Shown: positions 32,823-44,522, counted from the first letter of the stretch. The stretch: DNA of 64,000 bases from Ostrinia nubilalis (GCF_963855985.1 NC_087111.1:8809001-8873000), one strand, 5' to 3'. The notes: generated by a model not told the origin, from the letters alone. Program-made: numbers and translations.

Positions 32823-33510
32823 AATGAGAGAAGAATTATTCCATCTTTTTCCTACCAAATCTTTCAGCTACATCAGTCTTACGGAACCCTAAAACGACGA
32901 GACGTCCTTAATGTTCTAATTAATATTATAATGAGCATTTCTGTGAAACAACTTCGTTTTAATTCTTCGCAGCGACATGATCGAACGGTTCAGGCATGTG
33001 TTAAAATATTCATTGCGGCGGCTTTGCATATAGAGCAGATTTGAAAATCCGTTTCAGGAGCACCCATTGATACGAGATTATGTATATTTTAGTCAATATA
33101 AAATATCTTCTAGCCAGATGTTGGCTATATCCTATATTTGCCTAAAGATGGGTCTATTCTTGCAGTGGAGATTAAATGATGATGAAGATGACAAAGACAA
33201 TCATCAATGTCATTTAGAAAACTTCAAGAGGAAAATTGACTTATTTACCCCATGCCAATGAAGGATTTTTCTTACACTTCCCACTCCTCATTTGGCTGAG
33301 CATGCTCAAGTAGATTTATGCTTGAGATTATCTAGTTACTGAATAAACTCCCATCACTTATAAACCACCTTCAAATTCATAGCATAAATTATTTAAACGC
33401 GATATACGCTTGTACAGTCGACAACACATCAAAATAAAATTGAGTTGCAAAATAGCCTCTAAAACAAAGAGATAAGAGCCACTGTGTTAAGCTTGATATG
33501 CTGTTTGTAT
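32823..33510. other. Intergenic, nothing recognised
   Basis: Two small frames (32793-33044, 33067-33261) show no domain. Confidence 0.4.
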
Positions 33511-33655
33511 CGCCCGTATTCACAAACATTACTATGAGGTCTCAGAGTCCGCGTGGACGCACATGGTGACACACGAACCAATCACAGAGCTCTATTCAAC
33601 GCTGTGCGTTCGATTTGCTGCTTCACATAAGCAAGCATCGTTTGTGAATACGGGA
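33511..33655. repeat. MITE-3 copy
   Basis: The ends CGCCCGTATTCACAAACATT and CGTTTGTGAATACGGG are inverted, and the core AGAGCTCTATTCAACGCTG is shared with 13880-14026. Confidence 0.82.
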
Positions 33656-33695
33656 GTCAGCGTCAAATAGTTCGTAACACCCAAAGTAATGGCCG

Positions 33696-33763
33696 TAGGA
33701 GATCCGTAAACGAACTAAAGTCGCTGACATAGCCCGACGGATTAGCAAGCTGAAGTGGCAAAC
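33696..33763 (+). mobile_element. Internal RTE scrap
   Basis: GACATAGCCCGACGGATTAG and flanking bases match the RTE C-terminal coding region of the copy at 28337. No tail is present. Confidence 0.65.
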
Positions 33764-34088
33764 TACTGAACGAATTTTGATGAAACTTTTTAGTATTATT
33801 TTTTAACCCAGAATAACGTATGTATAGGCTATAATTTATGACGATATGTGACAAACTATATTTAAATCTGATCTCATTACAGGTTGTACGCGAACAAAAT
33901 GAAAATTCTGCTAATTTATCAAGAGATGAAAATGTTTTAGAAAGCGTTGAAAATACTGCAAACTTGCCTCGTAGTGAAAATGAAAATGCTAAGAATAAAA
34001 TATAGGATGCGATTTTATTTATTAATATGTCATGACAATGTAGCTTTCCTTTCATTTACATTTTTATTGATGATAATATTGATCAAGT

Positions 34089-34208
34089 CTTTTCTCATCG
34101 GAATGATAACAAATAATTTTGAGTAGTTACTCAAAATCGGAATGACAACAAATAATTTTGAGTAGGTAGTTACTTAAAATTATTTGTTGTCATTCCGATG
34201 AGAAAAGA
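34089..34208. repeat. Palindrome of about 120 bp
   Basis: CTTTTCTCATCGGAATGA at the left and TCATTCCGATGAGAAAAG at the right are exact inverses. The AACAAATAATTTTGAGTAG unit occurs twice on the left and once, inverted, on the right. Confidence 0.7.
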
Positions 34209-36534
34209 ATAACACGTAATCTCGGGACTAATTTTGTTATTATTACAAATAAAGATTTTACCCACCAGCAGGTGGGTTAAAATAGCTACATTTTTAATTA
34301 CTACGAGTATTATGAATCCGAAATTTAAAATTTATTGTCTGTCTTATTTTTAAATATTGAAAGTAGGTAAGAATAGCGTATGTAACAATTTCAAGGCCCC
34401 TATACCTAAAACAATGATAAACAGTATTAGAAAATACTTACTTAGAAGTAAAAATAAACTTAGATAAAACTTAAGTGTTTTTTTCTTACATGATCACCCA
34501 TTTGAATTTTAGTTTTTCTATACATATGTTGTACCTAATCTCTATAACGTGTGCAACAGAGGCAATAAATAAAGTCGAGACTTATATTCAGAGCAAACTA
34601 GTTTCAACTTTACATCTTGAGGACCAAAGATTATTTCAGTACCTACGAATGCTAGGCAGATAAGTCTTGAATATATTTAATCTAGATGATTTTACAGGAT
34701 ATATGAACATATCCGTCAAGCCAGTAATTTTATACCCATGAATATGAATAGCACTGTTTGATGTAATAGATATGTTTTTTATTTCAATTACATGGTAATT
34801 TTTTGGAAGAAAGTATTTATTTATCTTGCGGTTTAGTCGACAGTATAAATGTAATAAACTGTATAGCTAGAAAGAGCAAACTCAGTTTCGCTTGAACTTT
34901 CCGAATCGGACTGGTGTTGTTGAAAATTATTATCAGATTGAGTGATTTTAAGTATACGGAACCCTCCACATTTAACGTCAACGCTTGACCAGATTCCGGT
35001 TTGTCTAAATCGGTTTGTTCATTTCGTTTGTTCGATTCTTCCTCGTTAATTATCTGGCTTGTGATGGCTAAATATTCTTTTAATACTTTTTTCTTAATTG
35101 CACCACTTCTTTTTCTGTATTTCCATGATTTACGATCCATGATTATGAACACTAACAGACCAGTCGCGAAACCCGTAAGCGTATTCTGTATAAGGATTTA
35201 CAATTAGCCGTAGTACAGCCTTGATATTAATAACGCTCTTCGTTGTCTTACTTTTGTAGGCAAAAGCTGTTATAAAGTTTTGATCTAGAGTCTTATAAAA
35301 CTGTACTTATTAAGTTTTTAAAATATTCCACTAAACAGATTATTATTTGTTAACAATCTTGACAATCTTTTATCAAGCTTAAAGTTTTAAAACGAACACG
35401 ATCAATTCTCTTTTACATCTTCAGCCTTATTTTAATACACTATAAGACCACAACACTTGAGAAAAGTTAGTAGCTGTAAAAAATACAGCTTTAATCTGTA
35501 AATTTGATTTCCCTAAAACTTTTATAGGGTTCATAACTCGATATCATTTATGTAAAGACTGTAGTACAGCTAAAGGCCTTTATAAATCTAATAAATTCTG
35601 TAAACCAGCTAGAACACTACGCAAAATCAATTATAAAACCTTAATTGAACTATAGGCGGCAATTTGACTTATATCATCCCATTAACCTGCTAATGTGCTA
35701 GTTGGGTTTTTACCCGACTTTGCGACGACGCAAACGAGTGGTAATGTGTTTAACAGCCTATGTTGTACTTTTTGGAACACTGAAGATCTAGAATAGATGA
35801 TGTTTGACAGATCAATAATTGACCGAAAAGTCTTTGCGAGTAAGTTAAATTTATTTATAAAAACAAATAGTAAAACACCAGCCCCGGGTTTGAAAAAAAA
35901 TTTAGCTTGTTCATGCTCATGTTCTACTTAAGTATGAACTTTTAAAGACTTAGGTCTGGAACCGGGAATACCTACTTTTTGTAAAAATGGAGTCTCAAAC
36001 TGTAGGTTAAACCAGGCCTGTTCATCTCCGCGAGTTTACATCGAAAACAAAACACGCACGATGGCCCACCTACAGGATACTATTCGACAAGGCCTCACAT
36101 ACGAGCGAACATTGACTCACGCACGCGTATTCTTGTGTATGATAAAAGAAAATAAAGAAAATGGTGTACTAAATACTGTGCAGTATTTAACTGCCAAAAT
36201 AATAATAAAAACACAGAATGTACTTTTTTAAGTTGCCTCAAGACACTGAGATAATTCATGCTAAATCATGTATTTCCTCCGCCATTTTCCGCAGTTTGGC
36301 ACCTCACGTCATCGCGTCACATCATTTTACCGAAGTCAGCCCTATAGCTTCGGCGCAGTGCCGATTACTGACGTTTGGCAACAAAATGGTGCTTGACTCT
36401 TGAGACAGGCTAAATTACACCATATTGTTAATGACATTGAGCATACATTTTTTTAAATACCTTCGCGAAGTAAAACTTCTGTACGTAGTACTTATTATTA
36501 TTCTGTGGTTAAACTTTTAATATGTACGTACACT
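34209..36534. other. Intergenic, little recognised
   Basis: AT-rich DNA. It holds a small hairpin at 34258-34285 (TTTTACCCACC against GGTGGGTTAAAA), the ORF described at 34817-35152, and nothing else I can name. Confidence 0.4.
34817..35152 (-). CDS. Hypothetical 111-aa ORF, possibly transposon remnant
   Basis: The N-terminal KYRKRSGAIKKKVLKEYL is reminiscent of the basic segment that begins some hAT-type transposase-like proteins. Residues 36-60 are acidic and polar, and the C-terminal half is hydrophobic (LLFLAIQFITFIL). There is no catalytic motif and no neighbour of the same type. It could equally be a chance frame in AT-rich DNA. I do not recognise a function. Confidence 0.25.
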   Translation of the reverse strand: MFIIMDRKSWKYRKRSGAIKKKVLKEYLAITSQIINEEESNKRNEQTDLDKPESGQALTLNVEGSVYLKSLNLIIIFNNTSPIRKVQAKLSLLFLAIQFITFILSTKPQDK

Positions 36535-36920
36535 ATCCCAACCCGTCTGGCCAACTTGAGGAGTGGAGGCCAAATCCTTCATTTGCCTCTTGTAAAATAG
36601 GTCCTACTCCTGCAATGAAGACTAAGTGATCTGACGATGATGAGATTTCTCCGTTCCTAAAGAGGAAAAAAAACTGAAAAAAGTCGTCAAATTCTCCATA
36701 GAAAAGATACGAAACCACCGACCTTACAAACACTGTGACGTCACGTTCCGTTCTCCCCAAACCGCTAAGGACCCCTGAGGTGCCGTAACTCACGTCGCCC
36801 TCTTCCGGTTCCAAATGACATGTAGCCCATTTACCTCTTTCAGTGGGAACCTGAAGATTTATGTACCAAACAATAGGCCGAAAATTTTGTAGAAATGGAA
36901 GTTAACACCATTATTTACCG
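36535..36920. repeat. Repeat E copy and adjacent unclassified sequence
   Basis: 36535-36650 matches 14210-14320 (GTCTGGCCAACTTGAGGAG, CCTACTCCTGCAATGAAGAC). The rest, including GTGACGTCACGTTCCGTTC, belongs to no family I can place. A 93-codon minus-strand frame spans it without a domain. Confidence 0.45.
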
Positions 36921-37352
36921 ACGCACATTCACAAACATTACTATGAGTTCTCACAGTGCGTGTAGTGAACGCACAGGGTGACATGAACAGAGCTCTAAAA
37001 AACTCATAAGCTCATTTATTTTTGCAAATAGGCTTTTAACGACTTTAGTTCGTTTACGGATCTCCTCATTTCTGATTTGATCTCACAAAGAAACACCGAG
37101 CATAGTCCTTTCCATAGCACGCTGTGCAACTTTGAGGTTCTTTATATAAAAACTCATAAATCTCATTTATTTTTGCAAATAAGCTTTTAAAAAGCATTTT
37201 TACACGTCCCAATATTAACCCTACCACTGCTTCGGGACAATAAATGGGCCAGTGCTGAGAAGAAGCAGCGCAAGAAACTCAATCACTATTGAAAACGCTG
37301 TGCGTTCGATTTGCTGCTTCACTTAAGCAAGCTTTGTTTGTGAAAGCGGGTG
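36921..37352. repeat. MITE-3 copy interrupted by other TE pieces
   Basis: The left arm (CACATTCACAAACATTACTA onward) and right arm (ACGCTGTGCGTTCGATTTGC to TTGTGAAAGCGGGTG) are separated by about 280 bp. That insert holds an antisense RTE piece (about 37034-37142) and a LINE-tail-F-like piece (about 37220-37290). Confidence 0.65.
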
Positions 37353-37476
37353 TTAGGCTGACTTGCACCATCTTATTTTAACCGTGACAATAACAATAAC
37401 CAGTGCTTTTTGAATGGAGTTTGACAGACTTTTGACGTTTGTCACAGTTAAAGTAAGATGGTGCAACCCAGCCTTA
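37353..37476 (+). repeat. MITE-1 copy
   Basis: From TTAGGCTGACTTGCACCATC to GGTGCAACCCAGCCTTA. Confidence 0.85.
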
Positions 37477-38103
37477 GTTGTATTAATTAGGGCTTGTGAA
37501 GTTAAGGCGTGTAGAGTTAAAAGCTTGGCTCTACATAAGATCTGATAACTTTTTCACAATGTGACCCATTATGCTTTTGTTTTGGCTACATTTTACATGA
37601 TATTATGATTTCATTTTCTGAAATAAAAAATAACATCAAAGGCGATTGAAACATTTTAATCAAATTAAACAGCCTGCAAAAATATTTATTTGTTCCAAAA
37701 ACATTACCCGATTACAAATACAATGCCTAAAGTCTAACTGTTTATAAACCATTTAACTGCTATTATCGTTATTGTAACGAGTTCCAGAGAGATTACCGTT
37801 ATTTTTATCGTTAACGTGGTACAATAACGATGTTATTTGTAAATTGTATTGAAGTTACAAGGGAATTGAATTTCTTTTGAATGGATATAGACGAATAAAG
37901 GTTTTTACTATGGGAATGGGCAAGTTACTGCTCAGTAAAAGCGCATCATTGACTTATCAGTGTTTGAAACACTGAACTTCTTTTCCCAATTACATTCTCA
38001 ACCTCTTTTCAAATCACACTCTGTTTCAAAAACTCTTTTCTTTTTCTTTTTCTTTTTAGTTAGGACAAAATCTACATCTTTTCACAATGCTTTAATAAGC
38101 ATA
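37477..38103. other. Intergenic, nothing recognised
   Basis: AT-rich, with a (TTTTTC)n-like tract near 38038. No gene seen. Confidence 0.45.
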
Positions 38104-38160
38104 ATCATCATCATTTCAGCCACAGGACGTCCACAGCTGAACATAGGCCTCCCCCAATAC
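38104..38160 (-). mobile_element. RTE 3'-end fragment
   Basis: (ATC)n, TTTCAGCCACAGGACGTCC and ACATAGGCCTCCCCCAAT, the last 57 bp of an RTE in antisense. Confidence 0.8.
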
Positions 38161-38719
38161 CACTAATACTAAATAATTATATTTATTTATTTATTTATTC
38201 TAGAAGGCTGCTTGAAGGCTTACAGAAAATCCAACGCGCCAACAAGTTATAGGTACAATCGTGCAAATAATATCAATTAAAAATGTCAATATTGTGTACA
38301 ATTGTCAAGTAAAACGATAACAAATCAGTCAAATAAAATCAAAAATTAAATACATAAATAATTGTCTTAGAATGTCATATTACCTACATAATAAGAATAA
38401 GTATTAAATATTATATGTCCAAATATTAGTATTAATGTCCATATTATAGTTATTAATTACACAAAAGTCGATAAATTAATACTAATATTGTACCCAAGCG
38501 GTCGGCAAATATATCGATATCGTCGTGCTGAGCAACCAAGTCCCCGATTAAACATAGTGCGCGGGGGTAGAAGGCGCGTTCGCTGCGCGAGTGGTGCGCG
38601 TGACCGGCCGTTGTAGCAGCCTAGGGCGGCGACGCGGTTCAATAATCCCGGTTTCGTCCCGTGGTATTCGCGTGGGCACTAATAAGCCTACTTTACTATA
38701 TACAAGGTGGTCAAAAATA
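38161..38719 (-). pseudogene. Probable LINE 3' end and C-terminal fragment
   Basis: A TTTATTTATTTATT run is followed by an AT-rich stretch, then a minus-strand frame (38457-38642) with Arg-rich NRVAALGCYNGRSR and TRLLPPRTMFN. The arrangement resembles a LINE C-terminus and 3' UTR in antisense, but the family is not identified. Confidence 0.35.
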
Positions 38720-38923
38720 AGCAAGGTGGACCGGCGACCTGCCTGATAATAGTGTTGCCGATCGATAGTCGACTATCGATAGCCAAACTATCGCAAGACT
38801 CTTGATTGGCCTATCGATAGTATCGATACTGTCGATTCTATCGATACCGTGCGATGTGGAACTCATTGGGGGAGGCCTATGTTCAGCAGTGGACGTCCTG
38901 TGGCTGAAATGATGATGATGATA
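38720..38923 (+). mobile_element. RTE 3' end carrying a CGATAG-rich insert
   Basis: AAGGTGGACCGGCGACCTG (38722 on) and GGGGGAGGCCTATGTTCAGC to (ATG)n are RTE. The sequence in between, about 38750-38850, is foreign to the family. Confidence 0.75.
38750..38850. promoter_or_regulatory. Cluster of TATCGATA (DRE-type) octamers
   Basis: TATCGATA occurs at 38774-38781, 38812-38819, 38821-38828 and 38839-38846, with related GATCGATAG and AGTCGACTATC words alongside. In Drosophila this octamer is bound by DREF and BEAF-32. No promoter is evident here, so function is inference. Confidence 0.4.
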
Positions 38924-40261
38924 ATGAGCATAGTATCTACATTAAGCAAGTCTCCTGAGAAATCAAAACAGTCACGAAAAAATACTTTGCGCTGGAATAG
39001 GTTAAACATTCTCATTGGATGCGATTTCTTCCAGGTAACCCAGGGATCTAGACACGCGGTAGCGTCTCGAGCCAAGTTCAAGTAACAGAACTGACGACCA
39101 GCACCGCGTGTAATTACACGAACCATTTGGAGCCAATTTGACCCCCTCATAATAGACCATAAGGAAGGATATCAAGTAAAAGTGTGGGTATAATAGCATT
39201 TTGTACAGCAAACGGGATGCAAAAACATTCGCATTCGGCGTACGTCCGGATGCGGCTACCTCTTGGTAGGCACTTAGTATGCAGCGCAATTAGAACGGCC
39301 AGCTCAATTTAATCGAATTTATCTACTTATGTATGGACTTATGGACTTCTAATTTGTGGCATGAAATATTATGTTGTTTGCTTGCTGATTTAATGTTACA
39401 TAAATCAGCAAGCAAGAAAAACAATCAGTAAGATTCATCAAGTAGGTGAATCAACTAAAATCAAAATGTATGCTATGATATTATGTTTTTTCATGCTACT
39501 AACTACCTCGGCTGTTCGGAGTTCATTTTGTTATATTTTGAGCTTGCCAGTTTTCAGTAAATTATAATTATGATTGCAGATATTACAAAAATTTAAACTA
39601 AACTTATTAACAAGTTAATTCTGGATAATTAGTTCAAGATTTTAAGAAACTAAATAAAACCCGACTATAATGGTTTCGACATGATTTGGCTGACTATTTT
39701 GAGCTACGTCTTAAGGTCATCAAGAAAAGCAGAGTTTCACTGATGGCTTACTCCATAAAAAGGGAATTAAGTAGGTAGGTACTATCGTTTTTTTAAAGAC
39801 TATCCAGCTTCCGAAACGATTTGGCCCGTATTCCTTCCGCAGTGAGTACATAATACATTGTCTTGTATACATCTATTAGGGCATAGTGATGGGAAATGGC
39901 TGAATCCATCGTGTTGTCCACCTGATTAATGGTCACCATAAGCTTGATCGAACCGATTCGAATATCGAGGGCCTGGATATGAAAGTATTATTTTTAATTA
40001 CTATCGATTCATGCTAATTATTACAAAAGAGACTCAGTTTGTTATTTATAATTCACTAACAGATAAAAAATTGTCTGTCTGTATTTTACTGACATTGTAA
40101 AAAAATAGAAATAAAATGCTATCCGATCAAACATGGAAAAAATAGGAATTGGGATCGAATCAATAAAATAGATTTAGCAGACCACGAGGGGTTCAGGAAA
40201 TAAGCTTTTATTAAAAGAAAACTAATTTTATGTAAAAATTTATGAACTTCAAAAAACTTCT
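38924..40261. other. Intergenic, one short hairpin
   Basis: 39376-39416 forms a clean hairpin, TTGCTTGCTGATTTA against TAAATCAGCAAGCAA with an 8-nt loop. Otherwise nothing is recognised. The 38849-39289 frames are shadows of TE sequence. Confidence 0.45.
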
Positions 40262-40490
40262 AGTCAAGCTCGAATTTACTCTTCAAAATCAAAATCAAAT
40301 CAAAAATCAAAATTATCTTTATTTGTTTAGACTAATTAAATTAGTTCTTGCAAATCGTCAAATGCTCTTAAGGAGCCTATACATGTCTCATTCTTTTTTT
40401 GCCCTACCAGCGCTTCGAGACAAACATTTGGCAAGTGCTGAGAAGAAGCGCCGCAACAAACTCAGTCACCACTGTCTGCCGGTTTAAAAA
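40262..40490 (-). mobile_element. LINE tail F copy
   Basis: (CAAAAT)n-like start, TATCTTTATTTGTTTAGAC, CAGCGCTTCGAGACAAAC and GCTGAGAAGAAGCGCCGC. It looks like the 3' UTR of a non-LTR element in antisense. Related scraps are at 22766 and 37220. Confidence 0.5.
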
Positions 40491-40588
40491 TATAAAAAAG
40501 TAGGAAGTTACATACATTCAGAAGCAAGTTACTTACCACGCGCTCCCGTTGATAGAAGGTGGCCTTTAAGACGCCCATCTAGCACGAG

Positions 40589-41078
40589 ACCGCGTGGCAG
40601 TTTTGAATATATTTCTTTAGTGCCGTGCTAATTTCTAGGTTAATTGTTGCGTTTTGATACATATATTTTATGTCAGGTATATCTTTCCTTGACCAGTCCC
40701 CGAAGGCAGCGCCTGTTCACAGACATGACGTGTGAACCAGCCATCGCTTCACTCGACCATATTATAGGGAATGTAACGACCCGCCTCACACGCCACTACC
40801 CCAGAGACATTTTAGTGAGCATGACAAGTCTAAGATATCCTTCTGGCTAAGTGCCAGATATAAAACTATTTAGGAGACAAGGCAAGAAAACTCTAGAGAG
40901 AAAAGCAAGGCACCATAACAAAACCGTGTGGTAGTTTTAAATAAATTGTATATACTTATATTTAGTGCCGTGCCACTGTCTAAGTTGATTGTTAATTGTT
41001 ATGTTAAAAAATTTAAGGTAGGTATATCTTGTCTTGACCAGTCCCCGAAGGCAGCGCCTGTTCACAGACATGACGTGT
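40589..41078. repeat. Two direct repeats of about 150 bp
   Basis: 40589-40732 and 40923-41078 both run from ACCGYGTGGYAGTTTT through TTAGTGCCGTGC to GACCAGTCCCCGAAGGCAGC and ACAGACATGACGTGT. The interval between them reads partly open (40644-40850) but shows no domain. The unit is unidentified. Confidence 0.7.
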
Positions 41079-41469
41079 TCAGTTAGTTCAGTTCAATCGA
41101 TCAGCATTGTTTCACAAGGGCTGTGTCATTGTTAGTGACGAGAGATTAATGACGTCATCCTACATGTTACGTATACGTTGATGGCACTCAAAATACGCTA
41201 AATTGAGAGAAAAGTTCAGAGTGACGTAGTGTAAGGCTACGTACAGACTGAAATATTTTTCCTCGAAATAGCGGTAGCAATAGGAAATATTTAATTCAGT
41301 AGATTTTGAAACTATTTCGAAATAGGTATTTCCAAAGTAACCTTTCTTTTTTTAAAATACTTTGTATCGTTATGATACGCTACAATTTGATCATAGTTGC
41401 TTTTATTGATAAAAATTTAGTGAAGTGGGTTGGTAAAATAGCGAATGTCCTACGTCAATTAAACGCGTT
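41079..41469. other. Intergenic, nothing recognised
   Basis: No ORF or repeat identified. Confidence 0.4.
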
Positions 41470-41592
41470 TAAGGGTGAGTTGCACCACCTAACTTTGACC
41501 GTAACTTTAACGATAACCGGTGGTTTTGTATGGAGTTTGACAGATTTTTAACGTTTGTCAAAGTTAAAGTAAGATGGTGCAAGCCAGCCTAA
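41470..41592 (+). repeat. MITE-1 copy
   Basis: From AAGGGTGAGTTGCACCACC to GGTGCAAGCCAGCCTAA. It directly abuts a MITE-2 copy. Confidence 0.85.
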
Positions 41593-41711
41593 TGCCCGTT
41601 TTCACCATCAATCCCTAATTTTTAAGTGACCCCTATGTAAACAAAATTCCTGTTATTTTCTTACCATAGGGGTCACTTAAAAATTAGGGATTGATGGTGA
41701 AAACGGGCATA
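41591..41711. repeat. MITE-2 copy, near-perfect palindrome
   Basis: TGCCCGTTTTCACCATCAAT and its inverse ATTGATGGTGAAAACGGGCA, each followed inward by the TTTTTAAGTGACCCC block. Confidence 0.88.
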
Positions 41712-42152
41712 AGTGTCCTAAATAAGGCCTACTTAAGCAAGTACTAGAATAGAATTTGAATTTCTACGATAGAAAAACCTCATAATTAGAAAAAAACGAG
41801 TCTTAAAGTCGCATCTAAGCATACCCTAAAAGAGCTTTTGTCTGTAATAGCAGCCAGGACTTACAAAAGGGAGTAAGATTCTTCACGAACCGAAACTCTT
41901 CTCAAGAGGCTTGAAGAGGACTAGTGTGGTCCTCTCAGACTGCGAGTATTTTGAGATTAGATTTTCGGTCAAGTGCTATTGGAAGAGTATAGTTATTTAA
42001 TGGCTTTTGCTTTGGAGTAATCTTGGGCATTGTGGGTCAATTTATTGTTTTAGTTTAGCTTTATAAATACGCCCTTTAGCTTACCTACTAATTTATAGAA
42101 AACTTCTGTAATACAAAATTTTAAAGATACCTATTATATGTAGGTAATAATC
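41712..42152. other. Intergenic, nothing recognised
   Basis: No gene or named repeat seen. Confidence 0.4.
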
Positions 42153-42908
42153 GTAGGTATAGCCTGACCAGGAACATAAAAACCCTGGCATAGAGGCGCT
42201 TCAATTGCATTTGATAGTGCAACACTGAGTACAGTCGTACATGTGTTAAATTAATAGGCTAAATTTATGTATCAGGATTCAGGATTACGGGCTAATTTGA
42301 TATTTTCATAAATTAACGAAAAATATTATTAAAGGTAACCTGGTTTAAATAAATTAAATGAAACCATCAATCGAGCTAGTAGGATTTATTTTATTATTCA
42401 TCAATAATCAAATTCAGAACTTGAATATTCAACTGCAATGTCTGCTCATGAACTCTTCAAACTCGGTACTTCTTTCCCAATTCCATAAAATTCAAAACTT
42501 AGAAAGTGACAAAAAACATTAAAATAAGTAGTTGAAACAGACTACAGCTAATTTTCATAGTGGACTGTACTATACGATAAACATGTCAGTCAATTTGACA
42601 ACCTTTGTCGGAAACATTATTCAATGAAAATATTGTCCGAACCCTTAGTATTTCTCTTCGACAAATACATTAACACATCGTGAACCACTTTTCTTTCACG
42701 ACTATAAAAATATTTTAGCAATTTAATTCACAAAATCAATTGCAAACATTTAAAATAAAGTTTGTTTACACTTTGACAACAATAGACTGACATGCAAGGT
42801 GACATGTCAATGAAGTTTTCAGTTACTGTTGCCATTAAAAGAAATTAGTACCATTAGTTTTCCGCAACATGGCGAGGGTTTTTATGTTCCTGGTCAGGCT
42901 ATACCTAC
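42153..42908. mobile_element. Non-autonomous TIR element, 756 bp
   Basis: The inverted ends GTAGGTATAGCCTGACCAGG (42153) and CCTGGTCAGGCTATACCTAC (ending 42908) extend inward through AACATAAAAACCCT. The interior has no ORF. A TA within each end could be a mariner-type target site, which is inference. Confidence 0.75.
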
Positions 42909-42963
42909 CTTACCTAAGATAATATTTTTAAAATTGCATAGCTTTTAGCTTACAAAAAATTCT

Positions 42964-43080
42964 AATGCACGATTTCACTATCAATCCCTAGTTTTTAAGT
43001 GACCCCTATATACATAACACGAATTACCTATGTTTTCAAAAGGGTCACTTAAAAATTAGGGATTGATGGTGAACGGGCGT
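42964..43080. repeat. MITE-2 copy, left end diverged
   Basis: ATGCACGATTTCACTATCAA at the left and GATTGATGGTGAACGGGC at the right, with TTAAGTGACCCC and GGGTCACTTAAA arms. Confidence 0.75.
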
Positions 43081-43587
43081 GTCTCTTAGAAATGGGTGGA
43101 ATTCGATTAAATTTACCACCACATACTGACTGACATGACATATTATAGATGAATACGAATTAATTAATATAAAATGAAACATAAATACAAACAACTACTT
43201 TTAAAAGTCGGGTAAAGTCGTTGATCTCTTCTACATTAACTTTTAAACAAATTTTTAGGTCAATGTATCAAAGTTCGTGTAAATGTATCAATGGATCAAA
43301 GTCAATGTTTCGTGTAAGCAAACGTATTTTCAGTTTTCATACTGCGCTTATAATTTTATTACAGTCGTTCCTTGTTCCAAAGAGTGTAACACTAGAAGAG
43401 GCAACGCAAAAACTGTAGCTAAATTTAAATCAAATTATATTTTGAGATCTTACTGTGATAAATTTCCAAATTCTTAATTTACCTTTGACCAATTAGAAAG
43501 AAAATAAAGAATAATATTTATTTTATTCGAATATAGGTAGACACAACTTCACAACACAAAATAAAACAAATACTAGTTAAAGAGAGT
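43081..43587. other. Intergenic, nothing recognised
   Basis: Overlapping 64-codon frames at 43221-43477 have no domain. Confidence 0.4.
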
Positions 43588-43748
43588 GGCTGGTTTTAGT
43601 ATCGCGCTGACGCACGCTGACCATCGGTGACAGCCAAAATGTATGAAGCGTCGGCGCCGAGCGGTCAACGTCACTCAAGAACGTTACATACATATTGATC
43701 TGTCAGCGCCGACGATCAGCGAGCGGTCAGCGTGATCCTAAAACCCGC
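43588..43748. repeat. Short GC-rich TIR element
   Basis: GCTGGTTTTAGTATCGCGCT at the left and AGCGTGATCCTAAAACCCGC at the right are imperfect inverses. The arms share GCTGACC and CGGTGACAG / CTGTCAGCGCCGAC words. Confidence 0.6.
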
Positions 43749-43814
43749 CTTATGCTTCTGCAATGAAGACTAAATAACCTCATGATTTTTTTACACGAAC
43801 ATTTATATTTGCGC

Positions 43815-43974
43815 AAATTACTAATAGTCCCGTTAGCGTCTCGTACTCTGCTAAATAATGCTTGTGTCACTAGTGGGCTCACCACAATAGTCTAGTGTCA
43901 ACGCGGTTCGAACCGGCGGCGTTCCTTAGATGACGAGTCGGTCCGACACCTTCACCGTTCGTCTATCGTGGTGG
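43815..43974 (-). mobile_element. tRNA-derived SINE-like element, copy 2
   Basis: Inverse of the 17534 element: B box as GGTTCGAACC, the pairing ends CACAATAG and CTATCGTGG, and the body GTGTCACTAGTGGGCTCACC with AATAGTCCCGTTAGCG. The A box has one change (AGACGAACGG in sense). Confidence 0.72.
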
Positions 43975-44305
43975 AGATAATCAGTCAGTACTCTATGAAA
44001 CGATTTCCTCACCTCTTCTACTAACCGATTGAAGGTGCCTTTTCCAGGGGACTTTTAATTCTATAACAAAGAACACATTACCCCATAAATCTTTGGGAAC
44101 AAAGTTGGCGCGACATACATCACGGGTGCCGTCGGCAGCTGCTACCTGTACAGAGCGTTGCCGCGTTGTGCTCATTACCTTTGTAACCACGAGGAGTCCT
44201 TGTTGATTCGGTTTAAAAGGGTGAATAGCAGTTAGACGGCTATGCGAGTAAAAAAGTGGGGGGAAGAATCTTATACGCCCGTTTTTGGCGGAAAAGTGAC
44301 GAGTC
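43975..44305. other. Intergenic, nothing recognised
   Basis: A 65-codon minus-strand frame has no domain. Confidence 0.4.
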
Positions 44306-44429
44306 TAAGGCTGAGTTGCAGCACCTAAATTTAACGGTAACTATGACGATAACCGGTGCTTTTTATATGGAGTTTGACAGATTTTTGACGTTTGTCAAAG
44401 TTAAAGTAAGATGGTGCAACCCAGCCTTA
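44306..44429 (+). repeat. MITE-1 copy
   Basis: From TAAGGCTGAGTTGCAGCACC to GGTGCAACCCAGCCTTA. Confidence 0.87.
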
Positions 44430-44522
44430 AATGTGAAATCTAACAATAACTTCATGACATGGTGACAAACATACGAAGGTTCTAGCCCTGAAAATTATCA
44501 TACAAAATCTGGACAGTTGCAA

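Noticed and set aside
36533..36814. 93-codon minus-strand frame with a Phe-rich stretch
   Set aside because: Part is repeat E, there is no domain, and no splice or promoter context supports a gene.
13878..37352. MITE-3 copies as inverted regulatory sites of the receptor
   Set aside because: Copies also occur in intergenic DNA at 33511 and 36921 with the same ends, so location in the receptor intron is incidental.
39376..39416. Short perfect hairpin as a miRNA precursor
   Set aside because: A 15-bp stem with an 8-nt loop is too short for a Dicer substrate. It is noted only as a structure.
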